A DNA stretch of 64,000 bases from Palsa-504 sp963769715 (GTDB lineage: Bacteria > Actinomycetota > Actinomycetes > Streptosporangiales > Streptosporangiaceae): the NCBI GenBank assembly GCA_963769715.1, contig CAVYNE010000020.1, positions 1 through 64,000 on the forward strand. The letters are read 5' to 3'. The notes beneath the pieces were generated by a model. That model ran no database searches, had not been told where the DNA came from, and saw only the letters and a program-made list of their open reading frames with translations. Shown here one piece after another: positions 52,680-60,973 of the stretch (positions within the stretch are counted from its first letter, which is position 1; every line of letters starts with the position of its first letter). A program made the translations under genes and the position numbers.

Positions 52680-52862
52680 ATGCACCTTATGCCCGCCGAC
52701 CGGGCCGGCCACCGGGTCATCGATGAGGAACAGGTCTGCCGCGCCGTCGCCGCCCTCGGCGACCCCGAATCGATCCGCACCCGGGGCGCAGCACTATGCC
52801 GTGCTCGCCGATCCCACCCGACTCACCCTGCTGACATATCTCATCGCACCGGAACCAGAAGT
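52680..52862 (+). pseudogene. ArsR/SmtB-type metalloregulator remnant
   Basis: The frame from the ATG at 52680 starts M-H-L-M-P-A-D-R-A-G-H with E-E-Q-V-C-R-A-V-A-A-L-G-D-P, the usual opening of actinobacterial ArsR-type metal sensors. After the GGGG run at 52783-52786 one base must be removed to continue into Q-H-Y-A-V-L-A-D-P-T-R-L-T-L-L, the family's helix-turn-helix entry. The protein is then cut off after about 60 residues, where the YceI gene follows. The recognition helix and metal site are missing, so it cannot work. It is divergent from the NiCoT gene, a typical place for a nickel/cobalt sensor. Confidence 0.75.
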
Positions 52863-52897
52863 AGACCTTTTCCCGCATGACCCCTTACGGTTGGCCC

Positions 52898-53464
52898 GTG
52901 ACTGCATACACAGGCAATTTCCGGCTCAGGCCGGACACGGGGCGCGTCGTCATCAAGACGGGCCGGGCCGGGCTGGCCGCGAAGGCCGGCCATGACCTCA
53001 CCATCGAGGTGACCCGGTGGTCGGCAGGAGTCGAGGTGCCTGCCGACGAAGACGGCGGCCTGACCGCCGCCAAGGTCACCGCCGAACTCGACCTCGGCTC
53101 GCTGGAGGTCCGCGAGGGCACGGGCGGGGCTAAGCCGCTCAGCGACGGGGACCGCGGCCAGATCAAGAAGCAAATGGAGAACATCCTGGGCGGTGCCACC
53201 GCGACCTTTGCCTCGTCGCGGATCATTGCCTCCGGGGCCAGCGGTGGCGCCATCGAGGGCACGCTCACCATTAACGGGAAGACCCAGCCGGTCCGGCTGC
53301 AGGTGACCACGCCGGGGCCCGGCCGGTACCGGGGGAGCGCCACGGTGGTTCAGTCCGCGTTCGGGATCAAGCCGTACACCGGTTTCTTCGGCGCGCTCAA
53401 GCTGCGCGACGAGGTCGGGGTGGAGTTCGAGGTGGATCTGTCCAAAGCGAAACCCGCCGGTTAA
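52898..53464 (+). CDS. YceI family lipocalin-like protein
   Basis: A 188-residue YceI domain, a beta-barrel that binds isoprenoid-like lipids. It has no signal peptide here. Features: G-H-D-L-T-I-E-V-T-R-W near residue 29, the central T-L-T-I-N-G-K-T-Q-P-V, and a C-terminal S-A-F-G-I-K-P-Y-T-G-F-F-G. I prefer the GTG at 52898 because M-T-A-Y-T-G-x-F is the family start; an ATG at 52877 adds seven residues. Neither has a good ribosome site, perhaps because the upstream ArsR gene was truncated here. Confidence 0.86.
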   Translation: MTAYTGNFRLRPDTGRVVIKTGRAGLAAKAGHDLTIEVTRWSAGVEVPADEDGGLTAAKVTAELDLGSLEVREGTGGAKPLSDGDRGQIKKQMENILGGATATFASSRIIASGASGGAIEGTLTINGKTQPVRLQVTTPGPGRYRGSATVVQSAFGIKPYTGFFGALKLRDEVGVEFEVDLSKAKPAG

Positions 53465-53617
53465 CCCGGAACCCGCGTAAAGTTCCTCGCGTTTAGCGGC
53501 TTAGATCATGGTTTCGCAGCTTTATGGCGCGCTTGGTTCCGCCTCCACTATCGTCATCCCGCCACGCGGCTGTTCGCCAGAAAGCCTGGCGAGACGGACC
53601 GCGTTCGGGAGGACAAT

Positions 53618-54349
53618 GTGAAGTTCAAGGCGATCGCAGTCATGGCCACCGCCACGGCGCTCTCGCTGGGTATGGCGGGCTCGGCAGCGGCCTCACCGCT
53701 CAGCCACAAGCCCAAGCCCGCGCCGCAGGTGACGGGGGTCCGACTGCAGTCCGCACTCCTGCCGACCTCGGCTTTCGGGGACGGCTTCACCGTGACGCAA
53801 CGGCTCAACACCGGTAAGAAGCTCTGGTCGACGCGGAGTCGCATCAAGCCGTCGAGCTTGAGCTGCGTGAACTTCGAGACGTACGTCTACGTCGGAGGCT
53901 TCGGCAACACGGCCGGCGCGGCCAACAGCGTCGGCAACACGAATCCGGCCTGGGCTGATTACCCCAGCCTCATCCTGGGCGACGATCAGGCCGTGATCCA
54001 GTTCAAGACCGCTCAGGCGGCGGCCTCGTTTTACAACCAGGCGTACGCGAAGTACAAGCAGTGCTCGTACTTCACCGAATCCGACCTATTCGACACGAGC
54101 ATCCAATTCGAGCTGACCACGCAGTCGCTGTCTAAGACCACTATTGGCAAGAACAAGGCGTTCCAGGTTATCCAGCTCGTCGACCTCTCCGCGGCGCCAG
54201 CGTTGAGCTTCTACGGGAACACAGCGGTCGTGCTCGCTGGCACGAACGTCTACACCATCGACGACGTGAACGGGACCAACGACCCGATTTCCGCTTCGCT
54301 CCTGGGCAACCTCATCAAACGCGTCCAGGCGCTCTACAAGCACCACTAG
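53618..54349 (+). CDS. Secreted protein, sensor-domain-like
   Basis: A 243-residue exported protein: signal peptide of about 25 residues ending A-A-S-P, basic Pro/Lys stretch, then a globular domain with L-L-P-T-S-A-F-G-D-G-F-T-V near residue 45 and F-K-T-A-Q-A-A-A-S-F-Y-N. Two Cys (S-L-S-C-V, K-Q-C-S-Y) could pair. The layout resembles PknH-extracellular-like sensor domains of actinobacterial lipoproteins; this is a guess from the overall pattern. GTG at 53618 with GGGAGGACAAT upstream. Base composition is less GC-rich than its neighbours. Confidence 0.66.
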   Translation: MKFKAIAVMATATALSLGMAGSAAASPLSHKPKPAPQVTGVRLQSALLPTSAFGDGFTVTQRLNTGKKLWSTRSRIKPSSLSCVNFETYVYVGGFGNTAGAANSVGNTNPAWADYPSLILGDDQAVIQFKTAQAAASFYNQAYAKYKQCSYFTESDLFDTSIQFELTTQSLSKTTIGKNKAFQVIQLVDLSAAPALSFYGNTAVVLAGTNVYTIDDVNGTNDPISASLLGNLIKRVQALYKHH

Positions 54350-54539
54350 GAAGTGTTTCCCGTAGTTCCCGACGGGCCAGCGAGCGCTTGTGCGCTTCGT
54401 CTGGCCCGTCGGCCAAGCGCAGGCTCGGCGCGACGGCCCACCGCCGAGCCAGTGGCGTGTCCCGGCTGATGCCCACCGCGCGGCAGCCGTCGCGTTCCCC
54501 GGCGGTTCCGGCCCGGTTCGCCGGGTTTAGTTTTCTCCC

Positions 54540-55466
54540 ATGGCCACAGATGAGGTGAAGGTTGAGGTCGGGAACCGGTCGGTGCGGATCTCCAATCCGG
54601 GCCGGGTGTACTTCCCGGCCCGTGGGGAGACCAAGCTCGACTTGGTTCGCTATTACCTGTCGGTTGGCGATGGCATCGTGCGCGCGCTGCGTGAGCGGCC
54701 GTGCATGATGCACCGGTTCCCGTCCGGGGTGGCCGGGGAGAAGGTGCACCAGAAGCGGGTTCCGCACGGTGCGCCGCCGTGGCTGGAGACGGTGCGGGTG
54801 GACTTCCCCCGCTACGGCCGGCACGCCGACGAACTGTGCGTGACCGAACTGGCCAGCGTGGTGTGGGCGGTGCAGATGTCCACCGTGGAGTTCCATCCCT
54901 GGAACTCCCGGCGGGCCGATGTCGAACGGCCCGATGAGTGGCGTATCGACCTGGATCCCATGCCGCGGTGTGAGTTCGCCACCGTGCGCCGGGTCGCCCA
55001 CATCGTGCACGAGATACTCGGCGAGCTCGGAGCCACCGGGTGGCCCAAGACCTCGGGCGGCAATGGCCTGCACATCTACGTCCGGATCGAGCCACGGTGG
55101 GGCTTTGCCGAGTTGCGGCGGGCCGCGCACGCCTTCGCCCGCGAGGTCGAACGCCGCGCGCCGGACCACGTCACGACCACCTGGTGGCGCAAGGACCGTG
55201 ACCCCGCCATGCTGTTCGTCGACTACAACCAGAACGCTCGCGACCACACCATCGCCAGTGCCTACTCGGTGCGCGGCGTGCCGGAGGCGACCGTATCCAC
55301 CCCCATCACCTGGGATGAGATCGACGAGGTCGACCCACGCCAGTTCACGATCGCCACTGTGCCCGCCCGCTTCGCCGAGCTCGGCGACCTGCAGCAGGGC
55401 ATCGATGACTCCGCCTACCCGCTGGACACCCTGCTGGAATGGGCCGAACGCGACCAACTCGAGTAG
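54540..55466 (+). CDS. ligD: LigD-type polymerase/primase domain protein (NHEJ)
   Basis: A 308-residue stand-alone polymerase domain of the LigD (archaeo-eukaryotic primase) family, which fills gaps with ribonucleotides in Ku-dependent double-strand break repair. Visible: H-Q-K-R-V near residue 62, W-R-I-D-L-D-P near residue 138 (metal Asp pair), T-S-G-G-N-G-L-H-I-Y-V near residue 173, and late D-Y-N-Q-N. The ligase and phosphoesterase domains are absent, as in many actinobacteria with split LigD; Ku and ligase genes are not in the window. Start ATG at 54540. Confidence 0.9.
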   Translation: MATDEVKVEVGNRSVRISNPGRVYFPARGETKLDLVRYYLSVGDGIVRALRERPCMMHRFPSGVAGEKVHQKRVPHGAPPWLETVRVDFPRYGRHADELCVTELASVVWAVQMSTVEFHPWNSRRADVERPDEWRIDLDPMPRCEFATVRRVAHIVHEILGELGATGWPKTSGGNGLHIYVRIEPRWGFAELRRAAHAFAREVERRAPDHVTTTWWRKDRDPAMLFVDYNQNARDHTIASAYSVRGVPEATVSTPITWDEIDEVDPRQFTIATVPARFAELGDLQQGIDDSAYPLDTLLEWAERDQLE

Positions 55467-55516
55467 GACAGCGCACCACCGCGCCGGCGGGGCATTGTTA
55501 CTGGCATCGTTAGGGG

Positions 55517-56443
55517 ATGGACAAGCGTCTCCGCTTCATGGCGGACCTCATCGAACCGTTGCTGGTAGCGCCGGGGAGCGCGGTCAGGCTGAGCCGCGAC
55601 CACGATCCGGGCTACACCGGCAACGTGACGCGAGCACAGGCCGACGCCCTGCTCGCCGAAGGCGTGGAGCTTCTGGCTGAATACCAGGACCGGCTCGCCG
55701 CCCAGGACACGTTCGGCGTGCTCCTAGTGCTCCAGGGACTCGACGCTTCGGGCAAGGACAGCACCATCAAACATGTGATGAGCGGTGTCAACCCGCAGGC
55801 GGTGGCGGTGCGTGCCTTCAAGCAGCCCGCTGCGGAAGACCTGAACCACGACTTCCTGTGGCGTCACCAGCGTGCCCTGCCCGGCCGGGGCACGATCGGT
55901 ATCTTCAACCGGTCCCACTACGAGGAGGTCCTCGTCGTCCGGGTCCATCAGGACCTGCTCGCCGCGGAGCGACTGCCCCCGGAGGCCAGGAAAGGCGGCA
56001 TCTGGGCTCGCCGCTACCGGGAGATCAACGACTGGGAGCGGTACCTGGTCGGCAACGGCATCCAGGTCGTCAAGATCATGCTCAACGTGTCCAAGCAGGA
56101 GCAGGCCGAACGGTTCCTCAAGCGGATCGACCACCCGGAGAAGAACTGGAAGTTCTCGCCCAGCGACGTCAGGGAGCGACGCTACTGGGACGACTACCAG
56201 CGGGCCTTCGAGGACATGCTGAGCCGGACCAGCACACGATGGGCGCCCTGGTACGTCGTGCCGGCCGACCACAAGTGGTTCAGCCGCCTGGCCACCGCTG
56301 CGGTCCTGGTGACGGCGCTGCACGCGATCGACCCGAGGTACCCGGCCGCTGACCCTGCGGAGAGGGAGGAGATGGCGAAAGCCAGGGCCGGGCTGGTGGC
56401 AGAACTCGGCCTCGCGCCGCCCGGCCAAGCCGTAACCGGCTAG
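55517..56443 (+). CDS. ppk2: Polyphosphate kinase 2
   Basis: A 308-residue PPK2, which moves phosphate between polyphosphate and nucleotides. Walker A: L-Q-G-L-D-A-S-G-K-D near residue 71; Walker B-like: F-N-R-S-H-Y-E near residue 130; lid: W-A-R-R-Y-R-E-I-N-D-W-E and later W-K-F-S-P-S-D. The short single-domain form makes class I or III likely. Its stop codon shares CTAG with the convergent gene. Confidence 0.92.
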   Translation: MDKRLRFMADLIEPLLVAPGSAVRLSRDHDPGYTGNVTRAQADALLAEGVELLAEYQDRLAAQDTFGVLLVLQGLDASGKDSTIKHVMSGVNPQAVAVRAFKQPAAEDLNHDFLWRHQRALPGRGTIGIFNRSHYEEVLVVRVHQDLLAAERLPPEARKGGIWARRYREINDWERYLVGNGIQVVKIMLNVSKQEQAERFLKRIDHPEKNWKFSPSDVRERRYWDDYQRAFEDMLSRTSTRWAPWYVVPADHKWFSRLATAAVLVTALHAIDPRYPAADPAEREEMAKARAGLVAELGLAPPGQAVTG

Positions 56444-56880
56444 CGTCGCATCCCGGTCGCGCCCTGGGTCTGCCGTGTCTCGAACGACAACTGCCAGGAA
56501 TCGTCCTCGTGCCCGTCGACGTCGAGCATCCAGATGTAGCGCTTGTTCGGCGCCAGGTGCAGGATGATGTTGAAGCTCATCGGCACGCCGATCTCGGTGC
56601 CCGGCGTGATGTCGGCCGGGCGGCGGGCCTCGAAGCTGCCGTTGACCTGGACCGGGAGCCCATCCTGCGCTCCTGGCTGCATGACGCCGCGGCCGTCTTC
56701 GTCGACGAGCCGGAGCGAGAAGGAGACTTTCTTGTTGGTCTCCTCCCACGGCACGTGGAAGAGCACCGCGACCGCGCACGGCGTAGGCCCAGGGGGGCAC
56801 GCCGACCAGCCGCCGCCGGAAATGAACAGCTTGCCGTCCGCGACCTGAGCGTGATCGGCAAGCATCATCGTGGCCCTCAT
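56440..56880 (-). CDS. DUF6941-like small conserved protein
   Basis: A 146-residue soluble protein starting M-R-A-T-M-M-L-A-D-H-A-Q-V-A-D-G-K-L with I-S-G-G-G-W and a beta-rich body (V-S-F-S-L-R-L-V-D-E-D-G-R-G-V, Y-I-W-M-L-D-V-D-G). The A-D-x-A-Q-V..G-K-L opening fits a family I recall as DUF6941, of unknown function. Convergent with ppk2, sharing the CTAG stop. Confidence 0.7.
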   Translation of the reverse strand: MRATMMLADHAQVADGKLFISGGGWSACPPGPTPCAVAVLFHVPWEETNKKVSFSLRLVDEDGRGVMQPGAQDGLPVQVNGSFEARRPADITPGTEIGVPMSFNIILHLAPNKRYIWMLDVDGHEDDSWQLSFETRQTQGATGMRR

Positions 56881-56961
56881 GGGCGCTGCACCGTCATGGC
56901 TTCACCCTAGTCATGGTCACAACCTCCGCGGTCCGCAATACCAGGATCCGGGCCGGGGCCG

Positions 56962-57462
56962 TCAGGACCTGGCGGCGGCCTTGACGCCGTCGACGAACAG
57001 CCCGATGCCGAACCGGTAGTGGAACTCGGGGTCATCGCACGCGGTCATCGGCGCCGCGCACTCGACGAGCCGCGGGTACGTGGCGGCGGGCAGCATGGCC
57101 AGCTCGATCTGGCTACGCCGCTGCAGCTCGGCGCGCTTGTCGGCGGGCACCTCCGGGTTGAAGCCGGGCTCGCTCATGACCAGCGTGATCCCGGTCCACA
57201 GCGCGTTGCGGGCGACCGCGCTGGCGTGCTGCGGATCGAACCCCGCGCCGCGCAGGATCTCCAGGGTGATCTCGGTGGCGCGCAGCGCCGCCTCGTTCCG
57301 CTTCTCGTGCTCGAGCAGCAGCTGCGGGGCTGACGGGTGCGCGCGCAACACCCTGATCAGGGATTCCAGCAGTCCCTGGAGCTGGGCCCACCACGGCGCC
57401 GAGGCGTCGACGTTGACGTCGAGCTCGCCCCAGAGCTGCTCGGCCACGCCCTCGAGCAGCCG
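56962..57462 (-). pseudogene. TetR-family regulator, N-terminal DNA-binding part lost
   Basis: About 166 residues of a TetR C-terminal ligand domain: L-L-E-G-V-A-E-Q-L-W-G-E, L-E-S-L-I-R-V-L-R-A-H-P and L-R-G-A-G-F-D-P-Q-H-A. The sequence begins where the family's helix-turn-helix would just have ended; upstream of about 57462 the frame reads unrelated residues. Without the DNA-binding domain it is not a working repressor. Confidence 0.72.
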
Positions 57463-57675
57463 GGCGCCTGGAAACCAGGAGATGGCGGGCGCTACCACCT
57501 CGGCCTGATCGTCACGATCCTCCTGCTGGCGGCCGGCGTCCTGGTCAGCTACGTGACCCTGCGCCCGCGTGCACCCAGGGCCACGGCCACCCGGGAGAGC
57601 GCGGCGGTCAGCGAGCTCACCACCGTCGACGAACTGGCGGCCGAACTGATGGTCGCGGACGAGATGGCGCCCTGA
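57463..57675 (+). pseudogene. C-terminal fragment of a membrane protein
   Basis: The plus frame from the junction encodes one hydrophobic helix (H-L-G-L-I-V-T-I-L-L-L-A-A-G-V-L) and a basic-to-acidic tail ending V-A-D-E-M-A-P. There is no start for it to the left that fits. It looks like the last helix and tail of a transporter, perhaps the partner of the TetR gene. The breakpoint with the TetR remnant is at about 57460-57480. Confidence 0.5.
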
Positions 57676-57682
57676 TCACAAC

Positions 57683-57723
57683 CCGAACGGGCCTGGCCAA
57701 GAGCTCCGGCCAGGCCCGTTCGG
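57683..57723 (+). terminator. Hairpin terminator
   Basis: Perfect 16-base arms (57683-57698 and 57708-57723) with a 9-base loop, eight bases after the fragment's stop. Confidence 0.8.
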
Positions 57724-57765
57724 CATATCCGGAATGTTCGGCCGGGACCTGGGGTTGGCGCGGTC

Positions 57766-58434
57766 ATGACAACTGTGGGCATCATCGGCAGCGGGATGAT
57801 TGGCGGTACGGTGGCCAGGCTGAGCGTGGCGGCCGGGCACCACGTCGTGGTGAGCAACTCCCGCGGGCCGGAGACACTGACCGAACTCGTCGCCGAACTC
57901 GGGCCGCTCGCGACGGCCGGCACCGCCGGGCAGGCCGCCGAGGCGGGCGACCTCGTGGTGGTCAGCGTCCCGGTGAAGGCCTTTTCCGAGGTTCCGGCCA
58001 AGCCGCTGGCCGGCAAGCCCGTCCTTGACACCGGTAACTACTATCCCGGGCGTGACGGGCACATCGAGGAGCTGGCCACCGGCGCGATCACGAGCAGCGG
58101 GCTGCTCCAGCGCGACCTGCCAGACGCCCACGTCGTGAAGGTGTTCAACAACATCTTCTTCAAGCACTTGCGCTCGCTGGCCCGCCCGCACGGCGCCGCC
58201 GGCCGCTCCGCCCTGCCCATCGCCGGCGATGACGAGGGAGCCAAGGCCGCGGTGACCGCGTTCCTGGACTCGATCGGCTACGACGCCGTCGACGCGGGAC
58301 CGGTCGCCGAGAGCTGGCGCCAGGAGCCGGAGACTCCCGCCTACGGCACTCCCTACGGCCCGTTCTCCGACGAGGCTGGGACGCCCGCCAGCGCCGCGGA
58401 GATCCACGTCGCCCTGGTCGGCGCGCACCGGTAA
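57766..58434 (+). CDS. NADP/F420-type reductase (NADP oxidoreductase, coenzyme F420-dependent family)
   Basis: A 222-residue Rossmann protein: G-I-I-G-S-G-M-I-G-G-T-V near residue 5, S-N-S-R-G-P for the NADP phosphate at the end of strand 2, D-L-V-V-V-S-V-P-V near residue 63, and D-T-G-N-Y-Y-P-G. C-terminal V-D-A-G-P..E-S-W-R fits the F420:NADP oxidoreductase-like family, found in F420-making actinobacteria. Members without proven F420 activity are common, so the cofactor is uncertain. Confidence 0.85.
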   Translation: MTTVGIIGSGMIGGTVARLSVAAGHHVVVSNSRGPETLTELVAELGPLATAGTAGQAAEAGDLVVVSVPVKAFSEVPAKPLAGKPVLDTGNYYPGRDGHIEELATGAITSSGLLQRDLPDAHVVKVFNNIFFKHLRSLARPHGAAGRSALPIAGDDEGAKAAVTAFLDSIGYDAVDAGPVAESWRQEPETPAYGTPYGPFSDEAGTPASAAEIHVALVGAHR

Positions 58435-58471
58435 CCGCCCGCTGGCCATCGCCGCTTAGGCTGGGTGGTCT

Positions 58472-59482
58472 ATGAGCACAGCGCAAGCCCCGGCCAGCGA
58501 AGCCGGCCTGCCCGGTACCGAGCCCGGCGGCGAGCCGGACGCCGTCATCCACACCGAGGACCTGACCAAGGTCTATCCGGGTACCGACTTCGCCGCGGTC
58601 GACAAGCTCAACCTCGACGTCCGGAGCGGGGAGATCTTCGGCCTGCTCGGGCCGAACGGGGCGGGCAAGACCACGACCGCCGGAATGCTCACCACCCGGG
58701 TGGTGCCGACGTCGGGCCGGGCCTTCATCGCCGGGGTGGACGTCGCGGCCCACCCGGCACTGGCCAAACAGCTGAGCGGGATCGTCTCGCAGCAGAACAC
58801 CCTGGATCGTCAGCTCACCGTCTGGGAGAACCTCTACTTCCACGGCCGGCTGTTCGGCATGGGAGCCAGAGCGTCCAGGAAGATCGCCACGGACCTGCTC
58901 GAGCAGTTCCAGCTGAGCAAGTGGGCCAAGGCGTCGGTGTACGCGCTGTCCGGCGGCATGGCCCAGCGGCTCATGGTGGCGCGGGCCATCTTCCACCGCC
59001 CGTCGGTGCTGTTCCTGGACGAGCCGACCGCGGGCCTGGACCCGCAGAGCAGGCTCGCGCTATGGGACCTCCTCGGCGAGCTGCACGGCGCAGGCCAGAC
59101 GATCCTGCTCACCACGCACTACATGGAGGAGGCCGACCGGCTCTGCCAGCGGGTCGCGATCATGGATCACGGCCGGATCCTGGCGCTCGATACGCCGGCC
59201 GCGCTCAAGCAGAGCACCGGCGCCGACACCATCGTCACCGTGCGGACCACCGGCGACCTCGCCCGGCTAGCCGAACTGCTCGCCCAAGACGTCGAGGGCG
59301 TGACCAGAACCCGGGTGACGGACGACCGGCTGGAGCTGCACATGCAGGGCGGCGACCGGCTGGTGCCGCGGATCGTGCTTTCGGCCGAACGAGGTGGGTT
59401 CGAGCTGGTCGACGTGTCGATCGCCGAACCCAGCCTGGAAACGGTATTCATCAGCTTGACCGGAAAGGAACTGCGCGACTGA
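58472..59482 (+). CDS. ABC transporter ATP-binding protein (DrrA type)
   Basis: A 336-residue ATPase. Walker A G-P-N-G-A-G-K-T-T near residue 65, signature L-S-G-G-M-A-Q-R-L near residue 165, Walker B V-L-F-L-D-E-P-T-A-G-L-D near residue 184, H-loop T-T-H-Y. The C-terminal extension (G-D-L-A-R-L-A-E-L-L, S-L-E-T-V-F-I-S-L-T-G) is that of DrrA-like drug exporters. It overlaps the permease gene (TGATG). Confidence 0.92.
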   Translation: MSTAQAPASEAGLPGTEPGGEPDAVIHTEDLTKVYPGTDFAAVDKLNLDVRSGEIFGLLGPNGAGKTTTAGMLTTRVVPTSGRAFIAGVDVAAHPALAKQLSGIVSQQNTLDRQLTVWENLYFHGRLFGMGARASRKIATDLLEQFQLSKWAKASVYALSGGMAQRLMVARAIFHRPSVLFLDEPTAGLDPQSRLALWDLLGELHGAGQTILLTTHYMEEADRLCQRVAIMDHGRILALDTPAALKQSTGADTIVTVRTTGDLARLAELLAQDVEGVTRTRVTDDRLELHMQGGDRLVPRIVLSAERGGFELVDVSIAEPSLETVFISLTGKELRD

Positions 59483-60378
59483 TGGCCACTACGACGCAGG
59501 CCTCGTCCCGAAATCCCCAGAATATCCGCCGGATCGGCGGCGGCCCGACCCGTTCGGTCGCCGCGGCCAGCTGGACCGCGCTCGGCGCGCTGCTGCTGCG
59601 CGACCTCGTGGTGCTCCGCAAGCACTTCTGGGAGTTCGCGCTGCGGACCATCATCCAGCCGTTCTTGCTCTGCTTCGTGTTCCTCTACGTCTTCCCGAAG
59701 ATCGGGCAGGGCATCGGCGGCGGGAGCGGCACCGCGGCCGAGTCGGCCTTCGCCACCATCCTGGTGCCCGGCGTGGTCGGGATATCGGTCATGTTCCAGG
59801 GCGTGCAGTCGATCGCGCTGCCCATGGCCCAGGAGTTCGGCTTCACCCGGGAGATCGAGGACCGGGTGCAGGCACCCTGCCCGATCGCTCTGGTGGCGAT
59901 GGCGAAGGTGCTCTCCGGCGCCGCTCAGGGCGTGCTGTCGGCGATCATCGTGCTGCCGATCGCCTCGGTGGTGCACGCGCCGGGCGTCCAGGCCCACCTG
60001 ACGCTGCACTGGTGGATCATCGTCACGTTCGTGCCGCTGGCCTGCATCGCGATGGCCGGGCTCGGCCTGCTCCTCGGGACCAGCTTCGAGCCGCGGAACA
60101 TCGGCCTGATGTTCGGCTTCATCATCTTGCCGATCACGTTCCTGGGCGGCACCTACTACTCCTGGACCAAGCTCGCGCCGGTCACCGTGGGCGGCTGGCA
60201 CTGGCTGCAGACGCTGGTCCTGATCAACCCGCTCATCTACGTGAACGAGGGGATGCGGGCCGCCTTCACCAACGCCCCGCACATGCCCCTTTACGTCATC
60301 TATCCGGTCGTGGCCGGGTTCGGCGCGGTGTTCCTGGCCATCGGCCTGCGCAACTTCCGCCGCCGGGTGCTCTCCTAG
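59482..60378 (+). CDS. ABC-2 type permease (DrrB type)
   Basis: A 298-residue permease with six predicted helices; F-E-P-R-N-I-G-L-M-F near residue 203 and I-N-P-L-I-Y-V-N-E-G-M-R near residue 250 are ABC-2 family marks. It forms an exporter with the preceding ATPase; the substrate is likely a hydrophobic compound. Start ATG overlaps the ATPase stop. Between it and the thioredoxin gene a 15-base direct repeat holds both stop codons (60376-60390 and 60392-60406). Confidence 0.9.
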   Translation: MATTTQASSRNPQNIRRIGGGPTRSVAAASWTALGALLLRDLVVLRKHFWEFALRTIIQPFLLCFVFLYVFPKIGQGIGGGSGTAAESAFATILVPGVVGISVMFQGVQSIALPMAQEFGFTREIEDRVQAPCPIALVAMAKVLSGAAQGVLSAIIVLPIASVVHAPGVQAHLTLHWWIIVTFVPLACIAMAGLGLLLGTSFEPRNIGLMFGFIILPITFLGGTYYSWTKLAPVTVGGWHWLQTLVLINPLIYVNEGMRAAFTNAPHMPLYVIYPVVAGFGAVFLAIGLRNFRRRVLS

Positions 60379-60391
60379 GCCTCGGCGGGCC

Positions 60392-60757
60392 CTAGGCCTC
60401 GGCGGGCGCGTTCACGCTGGCCCGGACCTCGTCCATGTCGAGCTCGCTGGCCTTGGTGATCAGCTGCTCGAGCGCCGCCTCCGGCAGCGCGCCCGGCTGG
60501 GCGAACAGCACGATGTTGTCGCGGATGATCATCAGCGTGGGGATGGACGAGATGTTGAAGGTGGCCGCCACCTCAGGTTGCGCCTCGGTGTCGACCTTGC
60601 CGAACACCGCGTCCGGGTGCCGTTCCGAGGCCTTCTCGAAGATCGGCCCGAACATCCGGCACGGCCCGCACCACTCCGCCCAGAAGTCGACCAGGACCAG
60701 GCCGCCGCCGGTCACCGTCGAGTTGAAGTTCTCGGCCGTCAGCTCGACCGTCGCCAT
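60392..60757 (-). CDS. trxA: Thioredoxin
   Basis: A 121-residue thioredoxin with the active site W-A-E-W-C-G-P-C-R near residue 31, F-N-I-S-S-I-P-T-L-M with the cis-Pro, and an acidic C-terminal tail. I chose the ATG at 60757, six bases after GGAGG; the adjacent ATG at 60760 is too close. A palindrome typical of CsoR-family control lies just upstream (60779-60794). Confidence 0.93.
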   Translation of the reverse strand: MATVELTAENFNSTVTGGGLVLVDFWAEWCGPCRMFGPIFEKASERHPDAVFGKVDTEAQPEVAATFNISSIPTLMIIRDNIVLFAQPGALPEAALEQLITKASELDMDEVRASVNAPAEA

Positions 60758-60778
60758 CATCTGCCTCCTCGCGTCTTG

Positions 60779-60794
60779 ATACCCGTAGGGGTAT
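60779..60794. promoter_or_regulatory. CsoR-like operator palindrome upstream of thioredoxin
   Basis: ATACCC-GTAG-GGGTAT, a perfect 6-base inverted repeat around a 4-base centre, resembles operators of CsoR/CstR-type copper or persulfide sensors (TACCC..GGGTA). It lies 22-37 bases upstream of the thioredoxin start. No csoR gene is in the window. Confidence 0.55.
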
Positions 60795-60863
60795 GGACAA
60801 CCGCGCCCGGGCAAAAATTCCAGGAGAAAAGACTTTTAGACCGAACGAACTATGGTGCGTGTT

Positions 60864-60883
60864 GTTCCTTATTCGGAACGAAT
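60864..60883. promoter_or_regulatory. Inverted-repeat candidate operator for the dioxygenase gene
   Basis: Two nested palindromes: GTTCC-6-GGAAC (60864-60879) and ATTCG-3-CGAAT (60871-60883), about 90 bases upstream of the VOC gene in an AT-richer patch. A regulator of IclR or MarR type could bind; this is inferred only from symmetry. Confidence 0.35.
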
Positions 60884-60973
60884 CGTGACCCGCGTTATTC
60901 CGCCGGCCCCCCGCGCACCGGGCGCGGCGCGGCGCGCGCGGGCATATAAAGGAAGAAACTCCAGGAGGCCTCG

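Noticed and set aside
60376..60406. 15-base direct repeat around the stops of the permease and thioredoxin genes, considered as an attachment site
   Set aside because: No integrase or boundary nearby; a short duplication at a convergent junction is a simpler reading.
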